Positions 9,389 to 19,545 of a stretch of DNA of 64,000 bases are shown piece after piece (within the stretch, counting starts at the first letter, position 1; every line of letters starts with the position of its first letter). The stretch spans positions 88,300-152,299 of the forward strand of contig NZ_JADOES010000007.1 in NCBI RefSeq assembly GCF_018739885.1. Direction: 5' to 3'. A model generated the notes under the pieces. The model saw only the letters and a program-made list of their open reading frames with translations, was not told the DNA's origin and made no database searches. A program made the translations under genes and the position numbers. The DNA is from Leptothoe spongobia TAU-MAC 1115 (GTDB taxonomy: Bacteria > Cyanobacteriota > Cyanobacteriia > Phormidesmidales > Phormidesmidaceae).

Positions 9389-9511
9389 CTCTTAACATTA
9401 GTGGTTATGGAAATTAGTGGTTCGTGGTTGGTCGTTAGTCCCTGACTGGAGTTTAACGACTCACTACCAACTACTATCTTCCCAAAAACGTCCCGCATTA
9501 AGTTGATACCC
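9389..9511. repeat. MITE-like dispersed repeat, copy 1
   Basis: It shares GTTAGTCCCTGACTGG, a TTTAACGAC block, ACTATCTTCC and a GTCCCGCATTAAGTTGATACC end with the copy at 22601–22741 in the opposite orientation. It is non-coding and lies between usp and thrC, ending 4 bases from the thrC stop. Confidence 0.75.
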
Positions 9512-9515
9512 TGAA

Positions 9516-10877
9516 TTAATGCATAAGTCGTTTTTCGATTTCAGCTTTCACGGCATCCACCCTGGCTGGTAAATGAACCGCAGGGTTAGCGTATTGGCTA
9601 GTGACCTCTTCCAATGTCGATTCGTGGTAACCAACTTTAAAGTCCGTGAATTTCAAGCCGTGGGCTGTGCTAATCACCACAGTTTTGTCATCAGATTTGA
9701 TCACACCACGCTTAAGCAATTTGGTCAGGACGGCAAGAGCCACACCAGTATGTGGACAAGTGAACATGCCGGTCAAATCAGCGTGGGCAGCGGCAGCGGC
9801 CAATTCATTTTCAGTGGCCTGTTCCACAATACCGTCCGTTTCCACGATCGCTTTTGTGGCTTTTGCATAACTAACGGGATCACCAATCCTGATGGCATTA
9901 GCCAATGTCTGTTGGGCCGTCATACTGACCTTTTCTTTGAATCCATTTTTGAAGGATTCATAAAAAGGATTGGCCTTGGCCGCTTGAGCCGCGACTAGTC
10001 TTGGCATTCGACTAATCAACCCCAAGTCCATCATCAATTGGAATCCTTTGTAAAGCGCACTGATATTGCCAAGGTTGCCCACTGGAATAATGATCCAGTC
10101 GGGCACTTCCCATTCAAACTGTCGAATGATTTCGATGCCAACTGTCTTTTGGCCTTCGATGCGTAAACTATTCATCGAATTGGCCAGGTAGATTGAATTA
10201 TCCTGGGTGACTTCTTGGACAATTTTCATGCAGCCATCAAAGTCAGTATCAAGGGCGAGGACATGGGCACCGTTAGCAACCGGCTGGATCAACTGCGCCG
10301 TACTGACTTTACCTGCGGGCAAGAAGATGATTGCCGGAATACCAGCATAAGCGGCATAGGCAGCCAGGGCGGCACTGGTGTCCCCGGTACTGGCACAGGC
10401 CACGGCTTTAACAGGGCTGCCCTGGGCCATCATTTGTTTGACCACGCTCACCAGCACCGTCATACCGAGGTCCTTGAAACTGCCAGTATGGCTATTGCCA
10501 CAGAGCTTGATCCACAGGTCAGGAACGCCAAGTTGCTGACCTAAGCGTTCGGCCCAAAATAAGTTGGTATTGCCTTCGAACATACTGACCACATTGTCGT
10601 CAGTCAACGCAGGCACGACCCACTCACGCATTCCCCATACACCGCTACCGTGGGGCCATTGAGTGGTACCAACCCGTGAGTCAAACAGCTGTTTCCACTG
10701 GGATGCATCGCGTTTTTTTAGCGGCTCACGCTCATGGTGTACTTCTAGGAGGCTGCCACATGATGGACAGGTGTAGATCACATCAAAGATCGAATGCTTG
10801 CCAGGGCAGCCCGCAATGCAGCGAAAATAGACCGTTTGATTATCTGTATCCAGTTTGGGCTCGACAGCTGACAACAT
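9516..10877 (-). CDS. thrC: threonine synthase
   Basis: A 453-residue PLP enzyme of the threonine synthase group, which converts O-phospho-homoserine to threonine and phosphate in the cytoplasm. An N-terminal Cys-rich segment (C20, C24, then CPSC at 37–40) resembles the small metal-binding or rubredoxin-like leader of many bacterial ThrC proteins. The PLP lysine is Lys135 in [14 protein letters not shown] glycine-rich phosphate loop follows later ([16 protein letters not shown]). Length is usual for the longer family form. It stands alone on the minus strand, with a dispersed repeat just after its stop. Confidence 0.96.
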   Translation of the reverse strand: MLSAVEPKLDTDNQTVYFRCIAGCPGKHSIFDVIYTCPSCGSLLEVHHEREPLKKRDASQWKQLFDSRVGTTQWPHGSGVWGMREWVVPALTDDNVVSMFEGNTNLFWAERLGQQLGVPDLWIKLCGNSHTGSFKDLGMTVLVSVVKQMMAQGSPVKAVACASTGDTSAALAAYAAYAGIPAIIFLPAGKVSTAQLIQPVANGAHVLALDTDFDGCMKIVQEVTQDNSIYLANSMNSLRIEGQKTVGIEIIRQFEWEVPDWIIIPVGNLGNISALYKGFQLMMDLGLISRMPRLVAAQAAKANPFYESFKNGFKEKVSMTAQQTLANAIRIGDPVSYAKATKAIVETDGIVEQATENELAAAAAHADLTGMFTCPHTGVALAVLTKLLKRGVIKSDDKTVVISTAHGLKFTDFKVGYHESTLEEVTSQYANPAVHLPARVDAVKAEIEKRLMH

Positions 10878-10963
10878 GAGTGGTTTCTGGTGGTAGGTAA
10901 TAAGTGGATATATATATGTTCATAGCTGCCAAACGGGGCAAGGGGCAAGTGTGAGCTAATGAA

Positions 10964-11131
10964 TTACACGTCTTCTAACTCCTCAGCTAACCGACGGGCC
11001 TTGAATGCACTGCCCCACTCTTGCATGAGAACGAGGATGGCCTCAAGAGAGCGTCCGAACTCCGTTAACTCGTACTCAACGCGCGAAAGATCTCCATTAC
11101 TTACAAAAATGTGGGTACTTGTCAATACCAT
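10964..11131 (-). pseudogene. HxlR-family regulator remnant
   Basis: A 55-codon minus-strand frame from ATG 11131 to TAA 10964 ends in RVEYELTEFGRSLEAILVLM and then QEWGSAFKARRL. This is the wing and C-terminal helix of HxlR winged-helix regulators, which are normally about 100–120 residues. The DNA-recognition half is missing and the first dozen residues do not fit the family, so I call it a 5'-deleted remnant. It faces away from the SDR gene at 11254, an arrangement common for HxlR regulators and their target oxidoreductases. Confidence 0.75.
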
Positions 11132-11253
11132 TGTATGGGCGTGATAATTTACTTCTTAAACAAAGAACGTCAACTAGGCAGATATGGAGACAACGCTAAA
11201 ATGTCTCACCGATAAAATACTGTCAGACTTCGCTGAGTAAAGGAAACAAAATT

Positions 11254-12048
11254 ATGGAAAAGATTATTCTTGTGACGGGGTCGACCGACGGTATCGGTCT
11301 GGAAACAGCCAGGATGTTGGTCTCGATGGGGCACAATGTTTTGTTGCACGGACGTTCCTCTGCCAAATTAGAACAGGTGAAAAAAATGCTTTCTGCAGAC
11401 GGTGGGCTGGTTGAAAGCTACGTGGCTGATCTATCGCGCATGGCTGATGTGGAGGCCCTTGCAAAGGCTGTAGCCGCCAACCATGGCAAACTTGATGTGC
11501 TGATCAACAATGCTGGTGTGTATAGCGCGCCCAATTCTGTCACCCAGGACGGTCTGGATGTACGGTTTGTTGTTAATGCGATCGCACCCTATCTGTTGAC
11601 CCAACGGCTGACGCCGCTAATGGGAGAGTCTGGCAGGGTGGTTAATGTCTCCTCCGCTGCTCAGTCGCCGGTGGATCTAGAAGCACTGGCCGGACGAATC
11701 AAGCTGTCTGAAGACTTTACAGCCTATGCGCAAAGCAAACTGGCTTTGACAATGTGGTCACGCACACTGGCGCTCAAGGAAGACGGCCCGGCCATGATTG
11801 CGGTGAATCCTGGCTCAATGCTCGGCAGCAAAATGGTGAAACAGGCCTTTGGTGTGGCCGGAGGTGATATCCGTATCGGTGCTGAGATCCTCACTCGCGC
11901 TGCACTGTCAAAGGAGTTTGAAACGGCTTCCGGCCAGTATTTTGACAATGATTCAGGCCAGTTTGCCTCGCCCCATGCGGATGCCCTCAATCCACAAAAA
12001 TCCGAAGAGATTGTGCGCACGATTGAAGCAGTCTTGGCTGAGATATAA
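11254..12048 (+). CDS. SDR family oxidoreductase, retinol-dehydrogenase-like
   Basis: A 264-residue short-chain dehydrogenase with TGSTDGIGLETA at the N-terminus (cofactor loop), NNAGVY, NVSSAA for the catalytic Ser, and YAQSKLA for the Tyr-x3-Lys pair. HGRSSAKL after the second strand suggests NADP(H). The pattern is that of light-dependent protochlorophyllide-reductase or retinol-dehydrogenase-like SDRs; the substrate is unknown. AAAGGAAAC upstream gives a ribosome site. The adjacent HxlR fragment was probably its divergent regulator. Confidence 0.9.
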   Translation: MEKIILVTGSTDGIGLETARMLVSMGHNVLLHGRSSAKLEQVKKMLSADGGLVESYVADLSRMADVEALAKAVAANHGKLDVLINNAGVYSAPNSVTQDGLDVRFVVNAIAPYLLTQRLTPLMGESGRVVNVSSAAQSPVDLEALAGRIKLSEDFTAYAQSKLALTMWSRTLALKEDGPAMIAVNPGSMLGSKMVKQAFGVAGGDIRIGAEILTRAALSKEFETASGQYFDNDSGQFASPHADALNPQKSEEIVRTIEAVLAEI

Positions 12049-12144
12049 CAATATCGGAGGTGGACCCACTAACTTTTTGTGAAAGCGCCCCCTACATACC
12101 ACCGGCAGCGATAAGATAGAATCTGCTGTCTGCAGGGTTACTAA

Positions 12145-12699
12145 GTGAAAAACCAGATGCGATTCTTTGCAAGCATTCCTCTATTAGGACTGATAACGAG
12201 TGGGATGCTATCTGCCTGCAGTGCCATATCTACAGTAGAGCAGCCATCTGCGATCGCACAGCAGTCCGAATCGTCCGAATCGTCCGAATCGACTGAGAAA
12301 CCTACCATTGTTCCCCAGCAAGAGCGCGACAACGCACAGCAACTGAATGCAGCAGGTCCAACAGAAACCAGTGGCATTGAGTCGTTGATCATGCTAGGTG
12401 CTATCGACCTGCAGAGTGAATTTGAAGCACTTGAAGGATATACCTTGCGGGCGCGTGAGCTTGTGATTACCCCAGGTGGTCAAGTGGCTGTTCATCAACA
12501 TGATAATAGACCAGGCTTAGCGTACATCATTGAGGGAGAAATGGTGGAGTATCGAAATGATCAGGATGAACCAATAGTACGAAGTGCAGGGGCAGTTTCC
12601 TTTGAAAAGACGGGGGTAGTGCACTGGTGGAAAAATGAAAGCTCAAACAATGCACGGGCCCTTGTGGTGGATATTGTGCCTGAGACTGGCCCGAACTAA
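12145..12699 (+). CDS. cupin-domain lipoprotein
   Basis: A 184-residue protein. The GTG start at 12145 keeps the basic N-region MKNQMRFF in front of a hydrophobic segment and the lipobox LSAC, so it is probably a lipoprotein anchored outside the cytoplasmic membrane. A Ser/Glu-rich linker (three SES units) follows. The C-terminal half is a small cupin barrel: VHQHDNRPGLAYIIEGEMV has the His-x-His and Glu metal-ligand pattern, and VVHWWKNES lies near the second motif. The metal and substrate are unknown. It stands alone. Confidence 0.85.
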   Translation: MKNQMRFFASIPLLGLITSGMLSACSAISTVEQPSAIAQQSESSESSESTEKPTIVPQQERDNAQQLNAAGPTETSGIESLIMLGAIDLQSEFEALEGYTLRARELVITPGGQVAVHQHDNRPGLAYIIEGEMVEYRNDQDEPIVRSAGAVSFEKTGVVHWWKNESSNNARALVVDIVPETGPN

Positions 12700-12746
12700 T
12701 ACCAAATCCGAATTCATTAAACCCGATTAAAAATAGACAATCTTGT

Positions 12747-12772
12747 AGGGGCACTCCCTTGTGGATGCCCTT
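12747..12772 (+). terminator. weak hairpin after the cupin gene
   Basis: AGGGGCA and TGCCCTT can pair (6 of 7 bases) around a 12-nt loop, 48 bases past the cupin stop. There is no T tract beyond TT, so it may be a small dispersed hairpin and not a terminator. Confidence 0.3.
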
Positions 12773-12944
12773 CGATACCGGACGCTATCAGCTAGGATTT
12801 CGTATAAAATATTACCTTAGCGTCATTAAGAGTAGAGCATATGTTTGCAGCAGATGCAGCTACCCATAAGGTTCTAAGAGCACAAATCCAAGTTGAAAAA
12901 GAGCAATAGAAAACCTCAAAAACAACTGTAGCCTTCACATAATA

Positions 12945-13706
12945 CTATTCCAACAAATCAGGTTCCTGACGCACGATTTTGTCATACAGAGACTGAAAGC
13001 TAAACCAACCGATCCGATGAGAACCGATCTGACTATAGGTTAAACTAGCCGTCTCAGGTTCAATTAGCACTGGTTTTCCTGTCGCTTCCGCCATGAGTTG
13101 TGCCTGACAAGAACGATCCATCGTAATAAACCACCAGGCGGCTTCATCCACCGTATGACCCACCGTTAGTAAGCCATGGTTACGCAAGATAACAGCTTTT
13201 TTATCTCCTAAGGTAGCAGCAATGCGCTTGCCCTCGTCAGGGTCTAGCACCACCCCGGTATAGTCATCAAACAAGGCATGGTCTTGATAAAACGCACAGG
13301 CATCCTGGGTTAGGGGATCGAGCAGACGGCCAAGGGTGGACCAGGATTTACCATGGAGAGAGTGAGCATGGGCCGCCGCATTCGCATCCGGTCGGGCCTG
13401 GTGGATTTGGGCATGAATCGCAAACGCTGCTGCATTGACAGGCTTGTCTCCTTTGACCACCTCACCCTTGTGATTCACTAGCAATAGGTCAGATACACGA
13501 ATATGACCGAAATACATACCAAATGGATTTACCCAAAAGCAATCTGGCCATTCAGGATCACGTACAGTAATGTGTCCGGCCACACCCTCATCAAATCCAT
13601 ATCGGGCAAACAAACGAAATGCAGCGGCTAATCGCTGTTGGCGATGACAACGTTCATCTTCCACATTGTTAAATGTAGGCGGGGTGGGAAATTTTAAGTC
13701 TGACAT
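12945..13706 (-). CDS. class II aldolase/adducin family protein
   Basis: A 253-residue protein with the class II aldolase fold. The metal-binding His cluster is visible in AAHAHSLHGKSWS, with a later His in LRNHGLLTVGHTVDEA, and GHITVRDPEW lies near the N-terminus. The variant resembles members annotated as class II aldolases or decarboxylases of unknown substrate, not fuculose- or ribulose-phosphate aldolases. It lies 30 bases downstream of the large kinase gene on the same strand and may be co-transcribed with it. Confidence 0.9.
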   Translation of the reverse strand: MSDLKFPTPPTFNNVEDERCHRQQRLAAAFRLFARYGFDEGVAGHITVRDPEWPDCFWVNPFGMYFGHIRVSDLLLVNHKGEVVKGDKPVNAAAFAIHAQIHQARPDANAAAHAHSLHGKSWSTLGRLLDPLTQDACAFYQDHALFDDYTGVVLDPDEGKRIAATLGDKKAVILRNHGLLTVGHTVDEAAWWFITMDRSCQAQLMAEATGKPVLIEPETASLTYSQIGSHRIGWFSFQSLYDKIVRQEPDLLE

Positions 13707-13736
13707 GGACTTACCTTGAATAGAACAACCGATATT

Positions 13737-16700
13737 TTACATCGGCAAACCGATGACAAATTCTGTTCCCTGGCCCAAGGTAGAGTTCACGGTTAGACTA
13801 CCACCATGTTTTTCCACAATCACCTGATGGGCAATGGCCAATCCTAGTCCCGTCCCTTTGCCAACGCCTTTTGTAGTGAACTTGCGATCAAATATTTTGG
13901 CACAGGTTTGCTCAGACATACCTTGGCCATTATCGCTGATACTGACGGTTGCACTGTCGTTGATAATACGGGTGTGGATTGTTATTTTCTGTGGGTTTGT
14001 CTCCAGGGAATCGTAGGATTGTTCCTCAGCCATTTCGTCAAACATATCGATGGCATTGGCCAGGATATTCATAAACACCTGGTTTAACTGGCCCGGAAAA
14101 CAATTGATGTCCGGTAGTTCGGCATAATGTTTCACGATCTTAATCTCAGGCCGAAAGTCTTTAGCTTTGAGGCGATATTTTAAAATTAATAGGGTGCTAT
14201 CTAGGCCTTCGTGAAGATTGGCCTCAAATTTTGTATCGGTATCGGCACGGGAAAAGATGCGTAGACTATTGCTGATGGCACGGATGCGATCGCACCCTGT
14301 TTCCATAGATGTCAGCATTTTCGGAATGTCTTCTAAAACAAACTCGATATCAGCGGCTGCTAAGATTGCCTGAATGTCATCCCCCGGATTGGGAAATGCA
14401 TCACGATACGCTTGCAAACAGTGGGTGATGTCCTTGAGTGACAGCTGTAGTTCACTGATATTGCCACCGACAAAACCCAGGGGATTATTAATTTCGTGGG
14501 CCACCCCGGCCACCAAGTTACCGAGGGCTGACATTTTCTCACTTTGCACCAGTTGCAATTGTGATTCTTCTAGCTGTTGAGCATAGGTCTGGGCCTGTTG
14601 GTAAAGACGCGCATTCTCCAAAGCAATTGCCGCTTGAGTACATAGAAAATTGAGGACCAGGATGCGATCGCTACTAAAGACACCACTGGTGAGTTGATTG
14701 TGGAGGTACAGCACGCCCACCATGACATCATGATGCAATATCGGCAAACACAACACACTCTGGGGTTGGTGTCGATTGAGGTAGGTATCAATGATGGGTA
14801 AATCTATGACAAACTTGTCCACCATCACCACTTTTTGAGTGTGTTTGACATAGTAGATTAGCTGAATGGGAGCATCCAGGTGCTCGGCCAACAGCTCAGT
14901 AGAGAGTTTAGTATTGCCAGGTGTGGCGATCGCCCTCAGCTGCCAGTCATCATTGTTATTGGGTAATGCCAGAAAACAATGGTCACCGCCAGAGGTTTGC
15001 AACATGATCTGGGTTAACTGCTGCAGTAAGGCATCTAATTGAATCGTATCTGAAATCGTTTGGGCAGATTTCAACACCGATGCAAAGTCAAAAACAGTAT
15101 TGAGAGCTGTGAATGAAGCAGCGTTGAAGGTTCCTGTGGAATGAATCGTCAGGTTAGGAGGCGCAATTGTGGCCAGGGTATCCAAAAAATTTATAGATGA
15201 AGCTGCTGGCTGAAGAATAGGCTGCAGCAAGTGGGGATAGTGTTTTTCGAGATCATCGGTTTTAGCGATCGCGCCCCAGTGAGCATAACAATAATAGGCC
15301 TCCTGGATATAACTGGCCGCTACTTTATCTTTGCCCCAGGCCAGATAGAATTTAGCCGCAAGTTCATGGGCAAGCGCCTCTTCTTGGGTATAGCGATTCT
15401 CTTTCGCACCACTGATAGCTCGATCATAGGCTTCAATTGCCTGAGATTTCTCGCCTAAGACACGATGCCGCTCTGCGATCACTAAATCTAATTTATGTTG
15501 AAAATTCATGGGAGCAAACGTTGCCCAATGCTCCATTTTTAATTGATTCTTGTTAACCTGCTCCAAAATCGACGTCTGCTCTGGGATTGAAACAGTGGCA
15601 TACTGAGCCAGCGCGGCTAAGGAATCATAAAAATAGAAGAGAGGTACAGTAGCCTGGGCGGTTGCACCAGCCAAATAATCAGCAGCTTGTTTGGCATGGT
15701 CTACAGCTGCGTTTACCTGACCAAACCAGTAGCAAAGTAAAAGCTTATACAGGTGAAAACAATATAAGCCTAGGATGTTGCTGGTCAATTGATACTGGGA
15801 CAACATTTTATCTTCATTAAAAGCCTCACCCACTAACCGATAGACCTGGTCAGGTTTGCCCAACAAATTTAAAATGACTTGGCGCAGTAACTCATTGTTA
15901 TTGAGATGCAATTCTTGCTTTATCTGACGGAGCTGTTGACTGCGAACAGCTACTTTATGTTCTAAGCCTGTTAACTCCTGTCCGATCAAATAGGAGGACT
16001 GACTATTGTAGTAATGGCCTAAGGCTGCACCATCTAAATTCCCAGATGCCATCCCATCTAGAAATGCTGTTTCTAATAACGGTAATCCTTTGCGTAGATG
16101 ATCTTTCCAGGGAACTGTCAAAGCACCTACCATCAAAAACACACGGGTATTGATGGCTTTATGATTAAATTTTTCGGCTAATGATAAGGCTAAACGACCA
16201 AACTGGTAGCCTGACTCAATATCATTAACCTTGCCACATAGAATGAAACTATAGCGTGCATAAACCCCCGCAGATATCGGTGAATTACCATACATAACCG
16301 ATAGTTTTACCTGCTCTAGCACAACCAAAGGGAAGAGTTTCGGCTGAGACAAATAGACTGTTGCCGCGATGGTATTGAGAATAGTTAATGCCGCCAACGA
16401 CCGACTATCGGTCATCGTAGGCAATTCAGCCAAGGATTGAATTTTGCTGGGAGGCACCAGACTCGCGGTCGTTGTTAATGCTTGTTGAATGTCAGCCTCT
16501 GTGGGTTCAACAGGAATCTCAATATCCAATTGTCCCAGGGCCTGTCGCCCCATTTCAATGGCTGCTGATAGCTTTTTTTGAGCTATATTGGCAAGAATCT
16601 GAATTTTATAAACCTTGACCTGGTCTAAGAAATATTTGGCGTGCTGCATCAAATGGTTTGCCCATGTTTGGCTCTGGGCAAAATCACCATTGAGGTAGGT

Positions 16701-19178
16701 CACCTCTGTTGCTAACTCATGCAGCGTCAGCATAACATCATAATCTGTTTGCCAGCCCTTCGGAGCCAGTAACTGAATCCCAACGACGGCATATTGTTCA
16801 GCCAAGGCATAGGCTGTAGCTTCTTTGGCACGTTGTCCAGCAGCTAAATTGAGTTGGCACAACTGACGTTGTTCTGCTGGAGTATTGATCAGTTCAAGTC
16901 CTCTGTTCCAATGGTTAACAATATCAAACAGATTCACCTCAGTCTGAAGGGTTAACGATGTCTGATATAACAATCGGCCAATTTCTAGATGTGTAGCTTG
17001 TTTTTGACTATCTGGAATTAATGCATAGGCTGCTTGTTGAATTCGATCATGGAGGAAACAATAGTCGGCAACAGCGGGTTTAAGGCCGATTGTATCGGTC
17101 CTCCCTCCCTGAAAAAACTTATAGTTTTCATTGACAGGAACAATTAATTGCTCCTGCAACGCCAGCCATAATTCTGTTGCAACAGTTTCTTGAGGCAACT
17201 CACAAATCGTTGCTAGGGCACTTAAGTCAAAGCAGTTACCAATACAGGCAGCGCGTTTTAAAACCTGTTGAGCTGATGGGGATAATTTTTGTAATCGCCT
17301 CATCATAAATGCCATCACATCTTCAGTGAGGGCTAGCTGCCGTACCTTTGACAGGTCACATTGCCAAGCACCCAACTCGACATCAAAATATATACAGGTC
17401 TGCTCATATAGTTCTTGTAAAAACTGGGTGGTAAAGAATGGATTGCCCTGGGTTTTTTGATAGACCAACTGGGAAAGGGGCTTAGCTATTTCTATGGAGC
17501 ATCGCAGCGTATCTGCCACCCATTGATTAATATCAGGTTCACTGAGTGCCGTTAGGGTTAAGGTATGGATGAGTTGGCCATGGTGCTCCAGGTCATCCAA
17601 GGTGAGCATGAATGGATGGGTCGGAGATACTTCGTTATCTCGATAGGCTCCTAATACTAATAAATAGCCAGTGTTGGCATCTAATTCAGCCGTATCCATC
17701 AAGCGCTTGAGCAAATTCAAAGAGGCTAAGTCTGCCCACTGCAGATCATCTAGAAATATCACTAGCGGATGGTCTTTGCTGGTAAATACCTGGACGAAAT
17801 TGCCAAAGACTACGTTAAATCGATTCTGAGCGGCACTGCCGGAAAGCTCTGTTAAAGCAGGCTGTTGACCAATAATTTGCTCCAGGTCGGGAATGACATC
17901 GAGGATGACCTGACCATTAACACCCACCGCATCCAGAATTTTTTTCTGCCAATGATCGAGCACGGCATCGGACTCACCCAATAGCTGTGCTATCAGACTA
18001 CGAAACGCTTGGATAAAGGCTGAAAAGGGAAGATTACGATTAAGCTGGTCGAATTTACCGCTGATGAAATACCCGTTTTGATGCGTGATGGGTTTATGAA
18101 CTTCCTGGATAACAGACGTTTTACCAATGCCGGAGAATCCGGTCACTAACATTAGTTCAGCAGCTCCCGCTGCCACCCGCTGGAAGGCATCCAGCAGAGT
18201 CTGGACCTCAGCCTCACGACCATAGAGCGTTTCTGGAATCAGGAAACGATCGCTGATGTCCCGTTGTCCCAGTTCAAAGGTGGAAATTCTCCCGATTGCT
18301 TGCCACTGGATTAAACATTGTTCCAAATCATGTTTGAGACCCAGGGCATTCTGATAGCGATCTTCAGCATTTTTGGCCATCAATTTTCCGACAATGGCTG
18401 CCACCATGCCAGGCACATCAGGATTGATCTGATTGACGAGTGTAGGCACCTCGGCCATGTGACAATGCATCAACTCCAGCGGATCTTCTGAAGTAAAGGG
18501 TAAACGGCCACTTAGCAATTGATACAGGGTCACCCCCAACCCATAAAAATCAGCCCGATAATCAATGCCCCGATTCATGCGCCCGGTTTGTTCGGGGGCC
18601 AGATAGGCCAGGGTCCCTTCTAAGATGGTGGGACTCTGGATTTTCTGGGTTTCCTTAGGCAATCGGGAGGCAATACTAAAGTCGATCAATTTGATTTGCT
18701 TCGACTCAGGCCGAATCAAAATATTGGCTGGTTTAATGTCCTTGTGCACCACCCGCCGTTGGTCTAACCCATGCAGAATATCGGCCAGTTGTAAGCCTAT
18801 GTCCAAAACCTCTGTCAGCACCAACGATTGCTGCTGAAGGTACTGCGCTAAGGACAATCCCCCCCAATCCTCCATCACCAGGGCATAGCCGTTGTCCAGG
18901 GGCTCTAAGCTTAAGGGTCGAAGAATCCCGGCAATGGGTGGATTTTGGGCGCACTGACGGGTCAGTACTTGTGCGATCGCATACTGGTTACGAAACTGCA
19001 CCAGTTCACTAAAACTAGGATAATCCTGCCGCAGCGCCTTAATCACCACCGGACATTGTCCATTCGTCTTAATAGCCCGATAGACAACTGTTCTAGTCCC
19101 TTCGTATAGCTGTTCTATTAAGGTATAACCAGAAAGCTTAGCTAATGAACTCGGGGTAATGCTGCTTAGGCGTATCAT
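13737..19178 (-). CDS. trifunctional Ser/Thr kinase–AAA ATPase–GAF–histidine kinase
   Basis: An 1813-residue cytoplasmic signalling protein of the type common in filamentous cyanobacteria (HstK-like). Residues 1–285 are a Hanks-type kinase with the catalytic loop VVHKDIKPANILI and DFSIAS in place of DFG, followed by APEQTGR. A large ATPase/STAND region follows, with Walker A GFSGIGKTSV near 345 and a Walker B-like LVIFLDDLQWAD, then helical repeats up to about 1350. A GAF domain spans about 1370–1525. HisKA has the H-box AGVAHEINNPLGFVGGN near 1556, and HATPase ends with GKGTGLGLAIAHQ. No receiver domain or partner regulator is adjacent. Inputs are unknown. Confidence 0.95.
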   Translation of the reverse strand: MIRLSSITPSSLAKLSGYTLIEQLYEGTRTVVYRAIKTNGQCPVVIKALRQDYPSFSELVQFRNQYAIAQVLTRQCAQNPPIAGILRPLSLEPLDNGYALVMEDWGGLSLAQYLQQQSLVLTEVLDIGLQLADILHGLDQRRVVHKDIKPANILIRPESKQIKLIDFSIASRLPKETQKIQSPTILEGTLAYLAPEQTGRMNRGIDYRADFYGLGVTLYQLLSGRLPFTSEDPLELMHCHMAEVPTLVNQINPDVPGMVAAIVGKLMAKNAEDRYQNALGLKHDLEQCLIQWQAIGRISTFELGQRDISDRFLIPETLYGREAEVQTLLDAFQRVAAGAAELMLVTGFSGIGKTSVIQEVHKPITHQNGYFISGKFDQLNRNLPFSAFIQAFRSLIAQLLGESDAVLDHWQKKILDAVGVNGQVILDVIPDLEQIIGQQPALTELSGSAAQNRFNVVFGNFVQVFTSKDHPLVIFLDDLQWADLASLNLLKRLMDTAELDANTGYLLVLGAYRDNEVSPTHPFMLTLDDLEHHGQLIHTLTLTALSEPDINQWVADTLRCSIEIAKPLSQLVYQKTQGNPFFTTQFLQELYEQTCIYFDVELGAWQCDLSKVRQLALTEDVMAFMMRRLQKLSPSAQQVLKRAACIGNCFDLSALATICELPQETVATELWLALQEQLIVPVNENYKFFQGGRTDTIGLKPAVADYCFLHDRIQQAAYALIPDSQKQATHLEIGRLLYQTSLTLQTEVNLFDIVNHWNRGLELINTPAEQRQLCQLNLAAGQRAKEATAYALAEQYAVVGIQLLAPKGWQTDYDVMLTLHELATEVTYLNGDFAQSQTWANHLMQHAKYFLDQVKVYKIQILANIAQKKLSAAIEMGRQALGQLDIEIPVEPTEADIQQALTTTASLVPPSKIQSLAELPTMTDSRSLAALTILNTIAATVYLSQPKLFPLVVLEQVKLSVMYGNSPISAGVYARYSFILCGKVNDIESGYQFGRLALSLAEKFNHKAINTRVFLMVGALTVPWKDHLRKGLPLLETAFLDGMASGNLDGAALGHYYNSQSSYLIGQELTGLEHKVAVRSQQLRQIKQELHLNNNELLRQVILNLLGKPDQVYRLVGEAFNEDKMLSQYQLTSNILGLYCFHLYKLLLCYWFGQVNAAVDHAKQAADYLAGATAQATVPLFYFYDSLAALAQYATVSIPEQTSILEQVNKNQLKMEHWATFAPMNFQHKLDLVIAERHRVLGEKSQAIEAYDRAISGAKENRYTQEEALAHELAAKFYLAWGKDKVAASYIQEAYYCYAHWGAIAKTDDLEKHYPHLLQPILQPAASSINFLDTLATIAPPNLTIHSTGTFNAASFTALNTVFDFASVLKSAQTISDTIQLDALLQQLTQIMLQTSGGDHCFLALPNNNDDWQLRAIATPGNTKLSTELLAEHLDAPIQLIYYVKHTQKVVMVDKFVIDLPIIDTYLNRHQPQSVLCLPILHHDVMVGVLYLHNQLTSGVFSSDRILVLNFLCTQAAIALENARLYQQAQTYAQQLEESQLQLVQSEKMSALGNLVAGVAHEINNPLGFVGGNISELQLSLKDITHCLQAYRDAFPNPGDDIQAILAAADIEFVLEDIPKMLTSMETGCDRIRAISNSLRIFSRADTDTKFEANLHEGLDSTLLILKYRLKAKDFRPEIKIVKHYAELPDINCFPGQLNQVFMNILANAIDMFDEMAEEQSYDSLETNPQKITIHTRIINDSATVSISDNGQGMSEQTCAKIFDRKFTTKGVGKGTGLGLAIAHQVIVEKHGGSLTVNSTLGQGTEFVIGLPM

Positions 19179-19545
19179 AGGTTTGAGCAGACAAAATGCT
19201 CTAAAGCGATGAGATTATCTTTAGATTTCCCAGCACTTTGAGTATCAATAAGTAGGTTATCCAAATTAGGCTTCAGATGCATATGCCCCTTCCGTTCCCC
19301 TTTCTGAATGCCCCTTGGGCTATATCCTGGGGGGAACTGGACTCAAAGCCCCCAGGATTGGGAGTTTGGAGCATATGCGAGGAGGCCTATTTTCGCTCTT
19401 CTATCTTATAAATGATTAGGTCAACCTAATTACTATGAACGATTCCTCTTCAATTAAGCACTAGATCCATACAATTTCCCTTGAAGTATTCTTTAAGTTT
19501 AGGCATTTGTAACTGGGAGTTGTTTTCAGTGCACTAGCCGTTTAT
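19179..19545. other. 367-base intergenic region with a short dispersed repeat
   Basis: No gene is seen. AAGCCCCCAGGATTGGG near 19346–19362 also occurs inverted near 58989–59010, each followed by a GTTTGG block, so this is a small dispersed repeat. Confidence 0.5.

Noticed and set aside
15579..15592. GGGATTGAAAC-like end inside the large kinase gene
   Set aside because: Only about 11 bases match the CRISPR repeat and they are in a coding sequence; chance match.
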